A stretch of DNA of 6,032 nucleotides, taken from NCBI GenBank assembly GCA_016200785.1, contig JACQED010000313.1, positions 1 through 6,032 of the forward strand, given 5' to 3'. A program made the translations under genes and the position numbers. Position 1 is the stretch's first letter. Each line of letters opens with the position of its first letter. This document shows, in pieces, positions 1-4,333 of this stretch. The notes under the pieces were generated by a model, which was not told the origin of the DNA, searched no databases, and saw only the letters and a list, made by a program, of their open reading frames with translations. This DNA is from Chloroflexota bacterium (GTDB lineage Bacteria > Chloroflexota > Anaerolineae > Anaerolineales > JACQED01).

Positions 1-1059
1 GGGCCGGCCTACGACTTCAGCCACGATAAACTCCGCAGCCTCATTTACGAAGAGACAAGCCTCGCCCGGCGGCGGCTCCTGCATCGGAGAGTCGCAGAGA
101 CGCTCGTCGCGCGCAGCCGGGGTGGACTGCGCGCCCGCCTGGACTCGCGCTCCTCCTCGGCCGCCCAGATCGCGCACCATTACCATCTGGCCGGTCAAGC
201 GCCGGAAGCCGCCGACTATTTCAAACTGGCCGGCGATCAATCGCGCGCGCTGTATGCGAACGCCGACGCCCTGGCCCACTTCCGCCTGGCGTTGGCGTTA
301 GGGCATCCCGAACCCGCCGCCCTGCACGAGGCCATCGGCGATCTGCAAACGCTGTCGGGCGAATACGTCGGGGCAGTGGCCGCCTACGAAACCGCCGCCG
401 CGCTCTGCGATCCCGGCGCGCTGGCGCGACTCGAGCGCAAGTTGGGCAGTGTCTATCACCGGCGCGGCGAGTGGGAATCCGCCGAGACTCATTTTCAGGC
501 GGCGTTGGCGGCGACGGGCGAGATCGGCCCGCCGGGTGAACGCGCCCGCTTGCACGCCGATTGGAGTCTGACCGCGCACCGTCGAGGCCAAACCGATCGG
601 GCGCAGGAACTTGCGCGCCGCGCGCTGGAGTTGGCCGAAGCCGCCGGCGAGGCGCGCGCGCTGGCGCAAGCCCACAACCTCCTCGGCATTCTCGCAACCA
701 GCCAGAACAATCTGGATTCAGCGCGTGACCATCTGGAACACAGCCTGGCTCTCGCGGAAACCCTCGACGATGCCGGAGCGCGCGTCGCCGCGCTCAACAA
801 TTTGGCGCTGGCCCAGCGTGCCAGCGGCGACATCAAGCGCGCGCTGGAGTTGACCGAATCCGCGCTGGCTGTGTGCGTCTCGCAGGGCGATCGCCATCGC
901 CAGGCGGCGCTTCACAACAACCTCGCCGACCTTCTGCACGCCGCCGGCCGATCCGCGGCGGCGATGTCTCACCTCAAACAGGCTGTCGCAATCTTCGCCG
1001 AAATCGGAGTCGAGGCCGGAAACATGCAGCCGGAGATATGGAAGTTGACGGAGTGGTGA
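1..1059 (+). CDS. C-terminal part of a STAND/AAA-type ATPase regulator with TPR repeats (5'-truncated by window edge)
   Basis: The frame is open from base 1 to the TGA at 1057-1059 (352 codons), so the true start lies upstream; in-frame start codons such as TTG at 292 are internal. The first residues (FSHDKLRSLIYEE, then ARRRLLHRRVAE) match the segment that follows the NTPase module in large ATPases associated with BTAD/SARP activators, LuxR-type regulators or adenylate cyclases. From about residue 65 on the protein is helical repeats: roughly seven TPR-like units to residue 345, with typical spacing such as ALHEAIGDLQTLSGEYVGA, HNLLGILATSQNNLDSA, LNNLALAQRASGDIKRA and LHNNLADLLHAAGRSAA. TPRs of this kind usually sense a ligand or partner and control the ATPase. 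There is no C-terminal HTH, so any DNA-binding or cyclase domain would be N-terminal and out of view. It is probably a separate transcription unit from fabG. Family is fairly sure; the exact output domain cannot be told. Confidence 0.85.
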   Translation, partial: GPAYDFSHDKLRSLIYEETSLARRRLLHRRVAETLVARSRGGLRARLDSRSSSAAQIAHHYHLAGQAPEAADYFKLAGDQSRALYANADALAHFRLALALGHPEPAALHEAIGDLQTLSGEYVGAVAAYETAAALCDPGALARLERKLGSVYHRRGEWESAETHFQAALAATGEIGPPGERARLHADWSLTAHRRGQTDRAQELARRALELAEAAGEARALAQAHNLLGILATSQNNLDSARDHLEHSLALAETLDDAGARVAALNNLALAQRASGDIKRALELTESALAVCVSQGDRHRQAALHNNLADLLHAAGRSAAAMSHLKQAVAIFAEIGVEAGNMQPEIWKLTEW

Positions 1060-1100
1060 GAGAATTACCAATGAAAAGAATCCAAAGGATCATGGGCGCC

Positions 1101-1129
1101 GAGGCTGTACTGCCAATCTGCGGTATAAT
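1101..1129 (+). promoter_or_regulatory. Likely sigma-70-type promoter for fabG and the downstream series
   Basis: TATAAT at 1124-1129 is a perfect -10 box, 33 bases before the fabG ATG, which would give a 5' leader of about 27 bases. The -35 position at a 17-base spacer (1101-1106, GAGGCT) is not close to TTGACA, and no extended -10 TG is in place, so the call rests on the -10 box and its location. It sits in the only sizeable gap (1060-1162) between the upstream regulator and fabG. I see no convincing terminator in that gap. Confidence 0.45.
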
Positions 1130-1151
1130 GCCGACGCGAAATCCAATAAAC

Positions 1152-1159
1152 AGGGAGAG
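1152..1159 (+). promoter_or_regulatory. Ribosome binding site of fabG
   Basis: AGGGAGAG lies just upstream of the ATG at 1163, close to Shine-Dalgarno consensus and correctly spaced. It fixes the fabG start and contrasts with the next four genes, which have no such site. Confidence 0.7.
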
Positions 1160-1162
1160 CGC

Positions 1163-1915
1163 ATGAGTTCGAGTCTTCAAGGCAAAGCCGCCGTCGTGAC
1201 CGGCGCGTCGCGCGGCATCGGGCGCGCGGTTGCGGTCGAATTGGCAAAGCGGGGCGCGCGCGTCGTGGTGAATTTCAATAAGAATGCCGATGCGGCGAAC
1301 GCGGTCGTCGCGGAGATTGCGGCCTCCGGCGGCGAGGCCAAAGCGATCCAGGCCGACGTGTCGGACTTCAAACAGGCCGAGGCGTTGATCAAGGCCGCGA
1401 CTGTGGCCCACGGCCAGATTGATATTCTGGTGAACAACGCCGGGACGACGCGCGACATGGTGATCATGATGATGCCCGAAGAAGACTGGGACAACGTGAT
1501 CCGGACCAATCTCAAGAGCGCGTTCAACTGCTCGAAGGCGGCGGTCAAAGCCATGATGCGTAGGCGCTATGGTCGAATCGTCAACATGACGTCAGTGGCC
1601 GGGTTGGCGGGCAATGCGGGACAGACGAACTATGCCTCCAGCAAAGCCGGCCTAATCGGCCTGACCAAGTCGCTTGCGAAAGAAGTCGGCGCGCGCAACA
1701 TCACCGTGAACGCCGTCGCTCCCGGTTTCATCCCCACCGACCTGACGAAAGACCTGCCCGAGGATTTGCGGCAGGCGGCGATCAAGGCCACGCCGCTGGG
1801 CCGATGGGGCACGGTCGAGGAAGTCGCCTACGCCGTCGCCTTTCTCGCCTCCGACGAGGCGGCGTTTATCACCGGCCAAGTGTTGTCGGTGGACGGCGGA
1901 ATGGTGATGCAGTAA
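1163..1915 (+). CDS. fabG: 3-oxoacyl-[acyl-carrier-protein] reductase FabG
   Basis: This cytoplasmic NADPH-dependent short-chain dehydrogenase reduces 3-oxoacyl-ACP to 3-hydroxyacyl-ACP in type II fatty acid elongation. The 250-residue length is typical. Visible motifs: the nucleotide-binding TGASRGIG at 13-20, D65 in the ADV motif, NNAG at 91-94, and the catalytic tetrad N116, S144, Y157, K161 (NYASSKAG). VAPGFIPTDL at 185-194 and the C-terminal GQVLSVDGGMVM at 238-249 are also family hallmarks. The basic MMRRRYGRI stretch (131-139) lies where FabG enzymes dock ACP. The start is supported by AGGGAGAG upstream and by the N-terminal LQGKAAVVTG strand. It is the first gene after the TATAAT box and is followed 86 bases later by an Asp23/YqhY-type gene, a family linked elsewhere to fatty acid synthesis. 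Other SDR substrates are possible, but the close FabG match and the lack of oddities make FabG the best call. Confidence 0.93.
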   Translation: MSSSLQGKAAVVTGASRGIGRAVAVELAKRGARVVVNFNKNADAANAVVAEIAASGGEAKAIQADVSDFKQAEALIKAATVAHGQIDILVNNAGTTRDMVIMMMPEEDWDNVIRTNLKSAFNCSKAAVKAMMRRRYGRIVNMTSVAGLAGNAGQTNYASSKAGLIGLTKSLAKEVGARNITVNAVAPGFIPTDLTKDLPEDLRQAAIKATPLGRWGTVEEVAYAVAFLASDEAAFITGQVLSVDGGMVMQ

Positions 1916-1973
1916 CATCGCCGATGGCCTATCGCGCATTGCCTGGCGCAGGCTTGGGCGGTAGAGGCCAGCG

Positions 1974-2015
1974 GGCGAACGTGGCACGCGACACACGACA
2001 CATGACACAAGAGAC
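1974..2015 (+). repeat. Degenerate heptanucleotide array spanning the asp23 start codon
   Basis: Six consecutive 7-base units fit one register, ending at 1980, 1987, 1994, 2001, 2008 and 2015. Each ends in AC and the central three are near-identical (GCGACAC, ACGACAC, ATGACAC; consensus RYGACAC). The start codon of the Asp23-family gene is the first three bases of the unit ATGACAC at 2002-2008. No Shine-Dalgarno lies in front of it. The outer units (1974-1987 and 2009-2015) are more diverged and may be chance. Confidence 0.6.
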
Positions 2016-2355
2016 ATCCCGCCAAGGCAAAACCACCATCGCTCCCGACGTGCTGATCACGATCGCCAAACTGGCCGCGCTGAGTGTGCCGGGGGTGGCA
2101 CACATGGGCAGTGTGCCGGGCGGCGTGAACCGCCTGCTGAAGCGCGGCGCCGCCGACGGGGTGCAGATCGAGGTCGAGAACAACTGTGTGACCGCCAATC
2201 TGCACATCGTCGTCAAAGCCGAGATGAACGTGCGCGAGATCAGCCGCAACGTGCAGGCCGAAGTCGCCCGCGTGATCCAACATATGGTCGGCATGGAAGT
2301 GCTGGCCGTCAATGTGACTATAGACGATGTGGCCTATGGAGAAACGCCCGATTGA
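2002..2355 (+). CDS. Asp23/Gls24 family protein (YqhY-like)
   Basis: The 117-residue product fits the Asp23/Gls24 (DUF322) fold along its whole length: GKTTIAPDVLITIAKLAAL at 9-27, the VPGVAHMG turn at 29-36, an alternating strand region VQIEVENNCVTANLHIVVKAEMN (54-76 region), the helix REISRNVQAEVARVIQHMVGMEV (78-100 region) and the final VNVTIDDV strand at 103-110. There is no signal peptide or membrane segment, so it should be cytoplasmic. In Firmicutes the paralogue YqhY is encoded between the accBC fatty-acid genes and nusB and is tied to lipid synthesis; here the order fabG, asp23-family, nusB repeats that logic. The biochemical activity of the family is unsettled. ATG 2002 is chosen because the conserved domain begins just after it; an in-frame ATG at 1924 would add 26 low-similarity residues and also lacks a ribosome site. 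Confidence 0.88.
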   Translation: MTQETSRQGKTTIAPDVLITIAKLAALSVPGVAHMGSVPGGVNRLLKRGAADGVQIEVENNCVTANLHIVVKAEMNVREISRNVQAEVARVIQHMVGMEVLAVNVTIDDVAYGETPD

Positions 2356-2445
2356 GTCTTCAGTCGTCAGACATCAGACGTCAGTCTGACTGGCGACTGG
2401 CCGGAGGGGGCTTGACTGACATCTGACGACTGACGACTGACACTG
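2356..2445 (+). repeat. Two opposed heptanucleotide arrays filling the asp23-nusB gap
   Basis: Beginning at the base after the asp23 stop codon, the gap divides into 7-base units. The left array (2356-2383, four units) follows GWCNTCA, for example GTCGTCA at 2363-2369 and GACGTCA at 2377-2383. The right array (about 2414-2445) is the same heptamer in reverse complement, TGACGAC, read best at 2424-2437 and then decaying up to the nusB ATG. The middle (about 2391-2411) is GC-rich and contains a related but degraded pair, TGGCGAC and TGGCCGG. The units are imperfect, as expected of an old array. No open reading frame or Shine-Dalgarno is seen here. Confidence 0.75.
2360..2440 (+). other. Long stem-loop formed by the opposed heptad arrays
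   Basis: Bases 2360-2386 are complementary to 2414-2440: 24 of 27 positions pair, with mismatches at 2371/2429, 2373/2427 and 2379/2421. The loop is 27 bases (2387-2413). In RNA this would be a strong hairpin ending only five bases before the nusB start codon. It is not a classic intrinsic terminator because no T-run follows. It might affect processing, mRNA stability or nusB translation, or may be only a by-product of repeat inversion; the sequence alone does not decide. Confidence 0.65.
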
Positions 2446-2964
2446 ATGAAAGCCCGCCGCAAGGCTCGCAGTCTGGCACTGCAAGCACTTTACGAAATTG
2501 ATTGCGCGTCCCATCCGCCCGACGAGGTTCTCGCGGCGCGGTTGGAGGAGCAACCGCTGAACGCCGAGCTGGAGGCCTTCACCCGACGGCTGGTGGTGGG
2601 CGTGCTGGAACATACGACCGATCTCGACGGCCTGATCCATCGGCACGCGCCCGAGTGGCCGCTGGATCAAATGGCTGTCATCGACCGCAATATTTTGCGA
2701 ATGGCGATCTGGGAATTCGTGGTAGACGGCGGAACGCCGACCAAGGTTGCCATCAACGAGGCGGTCGAACTGGCGAAACTCTTCGGCTCGGACAGCGCGC
2801 CGCGTTTCGTGAACGGCGTACTCGGTGTGCTGGCGGCGAAAGAGTCTGAACTCGCCCGGTACTTCGCAAAGAAGAAAGCGAATGCCTTGGTCCAATCGCC
2901 CTCGGGAATAGAAAAATCCCAAACCCCAAACTCCAAGCCCCCAACCCCAATTACCAATCTCTGA
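2446..2964 (+). CDS. nusB: Transcription antitermination factor NusB
   Basis: NusB is an all-helical RNA-binding protein that, with NusE (S10), binds boxA in rRNA leaders to prevent premature termination. Family hallmarks are present: basic N terminus with RRKARSLALQALYEID (4-19), the mid helix EWPLDQMAVIDRNILRMAIWE (70-90), then TPTKVAINEAVELAKLFGSDS (97-117) and RFVNGVLGVLA (120-130). The fold ends near residue 145, as usual for the family. Residues 158-172 are an added low-complexity tail, SQTPNSK then PPTPITN then L, encoded by a heptanucleotide array that runs on into the next gap. The ATG at 2446 directly follows a repeat array and lacks a Shine-Dalgarno, but it sits right before the conserved domain. 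Upstream Asp23-family plus nusB is a known neighbourhood in Firmicutes. Confidence 0.92.
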   Translation: MKARRKARSLALQALYEIDCASHPPDEVLAARLEEQPLNAELEAFTRRLVVGVLEHTTDLDGLIHRHAPEWPLDQMAVIDRNILRMAIWEFVVDGGTPTKVAINEAVELAKLFGSDSAPRFVNGVLGVLAAKESELARYFAKKKANALVQSPSGIEKSQTPNSKPPTPITNL

Positions 2965-2985
2965 TCTCCCGTCTCTCTTGACACA
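2916..2985 (+). repeat. Heptanucleotide array (A/T)YYCCAA overlapping the nusB end and running to the tatB start
   Basis: Ten 7-base units in one register fill 2916-2985. The first six (to 2957) are clear, with ACCCCAA occurring exactly at 2923-2929 and 2944-2950, and ACTCCAA at 2930-2936. The later four drift to TCTCTGA, TCTCCCG, TCTCTCT and TGACACA. The nusB stop codon falls inside the seventh unit. The tatB ATG follows one base after the last unit. Similar CCCCAAT-type heptads are known as STRR repeats in filamentous cyanobacteria. Confidence 0.75.
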
Positions 2986-2986
2986 G

Positions 2987-3415
2987 ATGGAATTCCTCGG
3001 TATCGGCCCGGCCGAATTCTTATTTATCATCGTCATTATCATCGTGGTCGTCGGCCAGCGCGACATTCAGAAAACAGCGCGCTCGCTCGGCCGCGGCTTG
3101 AACGCGATGTACAAGTCGGAAGGCTGGAAAGCGTTCACCGAAGTTTCTCAGCAACTGCGGGCCTTGCCCAACCGCCTGGCGCGCGAGGCGGAACTGGAGG
3201 AGATACAGCGCACCGCTCAAGAAGTGAAGGAGACCGTGACCGCCGCCAATCCGATGGCGGCCTGGACGCCGGATGGCAAAAAGACCGGCGCTCCAATGTC
3301 GCCGTCAATTTCAACCGTTGAGCAGGGGAGCGGCGACGCGGCTTCCACCACAGCGGCCGCACCAGCGGATCCCGCCGACGCTTCGGTCAGCACACCACCC
3401 ACCCCGAACTCCTAA
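2987..3415 (+). CDS. tatB: TatA/TatB-family subunit of the twin-arginine protein translocase (TatB-like)
   Basis: The product is a 142-residue membrane protein with TatA/B architecture: a short N-terminal segment MEFLGIGPAE, one hydrophobic helix (about 10-22, mostly I/V/F), a glycine hinge at G23, an amphipathic helix with RDIQKTARSLGRGL (25-38) continuing to about 65, a charged helix to about 84, and a disordered A/S/T/P-rich tail to the end. Tat exports folded proteins bearing twin-arginine signals. The length and long charged region fit TatB better than TatA, and tatC follows at once. The usual FG or GP hinge motif reads VGQ here, so assignment as TatA or TatB is not certain. ATG 2987 is preferred over in-frame TTG 2978 because the helix spacing from the start matches the family. 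No Shine-Dalgarno is visible; a heptad array lies upstream. The tail ends in STPPTPNS, encoded by the next repeat array. Confidence 0.85.
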   Translation: MEFLGIGPAEFLFIIVIIIVVVGQRDIQKTARSLGRGLNAMYKSEGWKAFTEVSQQLRALPNRLAREAELEEIQRTAQEVKETVTAANPMAAWTPDGKKTGAPMSPSISTVEQGSGDAASTTAAAPADPADASVSTPPTPNS

Positions 3416-3436
3416 TCCCCAACCCCTTCCCCTTTC
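3395..3436 (+). repeat. Heptanucleotide array at the tatB-tatC junction
   Basis: Six 7-base units lie back to back and end exactly at the base before the tatC ATG (unit ends 3401, 3408, 3415, 3422, 3429, 3436). The central ones are CCCCGAA, CTCCTAA and TCCCCAA, matching the consensus of the array before tatB. The tatB stop codon is the last three bases of one unit, leaving a gap of exactly three units (21 bases) to tatC. The last two units drift to pyrimidine-only sequence. Confidence 0.65.
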
Positions 3437-4333
3437 ATGCGCCGCCTCCTCTACTGGCTCACCTGGCCCATCCGAATATTGCTTCGACTCCTCTGGCGCT
3501 TTGTGGTGTGGCTGACCTGGCCCATCCGCGCGCTTGCGGCTCGTCTCATCGCCTTCTTCAACCCGCCCGATCCCGAAGAAGTGTCAATGACCGACGCGCT
3601 GGCCCACACGTTACGGAACCCGGCCGATCTTTTGCCGCACCTTGAAGAACTGCGTGTCCGCATCCTGTGGGCGTTGATCTCGCTGGCAATTTCGACCGCG
3701 CTGAGTTTCCTTTTCGCGCGGCAGTTGCTCGAGTTCCTGGCAGAGCCGATTGGCGGTTTGGGCGTATTGCAGGCGATCGAGGTGACTGAGCCAATCGCGG
3801 TGTATATGCGCGTGTCGCTGTTGGCCGGCGTGACGCTGGCGATGCCCGCGATCCTCTACCAGATTTACCAGTTCATCTCGCCCGGCCTCAGACGCAGTGA
3901 GCGGCGGATGCTTCTTTTCATCATTCCCTTCGCGACCTTGTTGTTTGGCCTGGGATTGACTTTCACTTATTACATCATGTTGCCAGCCGCCATCCCCTTC
4001 CTGGTTCAGTTCGGCGGCATTCACACCATCCCCCGGCCCGACAACTACTTCAAGTTCGTCACCTCGCTGCTGTTTTGGATCGGCTTGTCCTTCCAAATGC
4101 CGCTGGTGATCTACGCGCTGGCCGCCGCCGGCCTCGTCAAGGCGCGCGCACTGGCGCAATACTGGCGCTTCGCGATCGTCGGCATTGCGATCCTGGCCGC
4201 CGCCGTCACGCCGACGGTGGACCCGGTCAACATGGGATTGGTGATGCTGCCGATGATCGGCCTGTACTTCTTGAGCATCCTCCTCGCGTTCATCGCCCAG
4301 CGCGGACGCGAGCGGAGGAGAAAGCCAGAATGA
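3437..4333 (+). CDS. tatC: Sec-independent (twin-arginine) protein translocase subunit TatC
   Basis: TatC is the polytopic inner-membrane receptor for twin-arginine signal peptides and works with TatB. The conserved core starts at residue 65: LLPHLEELRVRIL (HLEELR at 68-73), then six hydrophobic segments at about 75-94, 122-145, 160-183, 208-232, 243-258 and 264-287. Further landmarks are TEPIAVYMRVSLLAG (117-131), YQIYQFISPGLRRSERR (141-157, whose E155 corresponds to E. coli Glu103), SFQMP at 218-222 (Gln where E. coli has Glu170), and VTPTVDP at 257-263. The C terminus is short and basic. The 298-residue length exceeds the usual 240-260 because of a roughly 60-residue N-terminal extension that is rich in W, L and R and carries a repeated WLTWPIR motif. 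The ATG directly abuts a heptad array with no Shine-Dalgarno; ATG 3587 (M51) is an alternative start but leaves the conserved reading frame upstream unexplained. The stop overlaps the next start. Confidence 0.93.
   Translation: MRRLLYWLTWPIRILLRLLWRFVVWLTWPIRALAARLIAFFNPPDPEEVSMTDALAHTLRNPADLLPHLEELRVRILWALISLAISTALSFLFARQLLEFLAEPIGGLGVLQAIEVTEPIAVYMRVSLLAGVTLAMPAILYQIYQFISPGLRRSERRMLLFIIPFATLLFGLGLTFTYYIMLPAAIPFLVQFGGIHTIPRPDNYFKFVTSLLFWIGLSFQMPLVIYALAAAGLVKARALAQYWRFAIVGIAILAAAVTPTVDPVNMGLVMLPMIGLYFLSILLAFIAQRGRERRRKPE
3455..3529 (+). repeat. Internal direct repeat in the TatC N-terminal extension
   Basis: Bases 3455-3475 and 3509-3529 match at 19 of 21 positions, 54 bases (18 codons) apart. 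Both encode WLTWPIR (residues 7-13 and 25-31 of TatC). The sequence between also resembles a second half-unit (ILLRLLWRFVV versus ALAARLIAFFN), consistent with a duplicated 18-residue hydrophobic, basic segment. Confidence 0.75.
4314..4320 (+). promoter_or_regulatory. Ribosome binding site of the cDPGS-like gene, inside the tatC end
   Basis: GGAGGAG lies 9 bases before the ATG at 4330, within the codons for the basic TatC tail. It supports 4330 as the start, together with the ATGA stop/start overlap that implies translational coupling to tatC. Confidence 0.75.

Noticed and set aside
1071..1166. A 31-codon + strand reading frame (MKRIQRIMGAEAVL...) whose TGA overlaps the fabG ATG as ATGA
   Set aside because: The overlap looks like translational coupling, but the TATAAT box lies inside the frame, there is no good ribosome site at 1071 and the peptide resembles nothing known. 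Chance is more likely.
1941..1953. Small hairpin GCCTG/CAGGC after fabG as a terminator
   Set aside because: The stem is only five base pairs with a three-base loop and no T-run follows; downstream genes are closely spaced.
2356..2445. CRISPR array or insertion-sequence ends in the asp23-nusB gap
   Set aside because: Units are 7 bases with no spacers, and there is no transposase or target-site duplication; a degenerate heptad array explains the pattern.
2978..3006. TTGACA at 2978-2983 as a -35 box for tatB
   Set aside because: It is a perfect hexamer, but the -10 position (TATCGG at 3001-3006) falls inside the tatB coding region and would start RNA after the ATG. The hexamer is explained by drifted repeat units.
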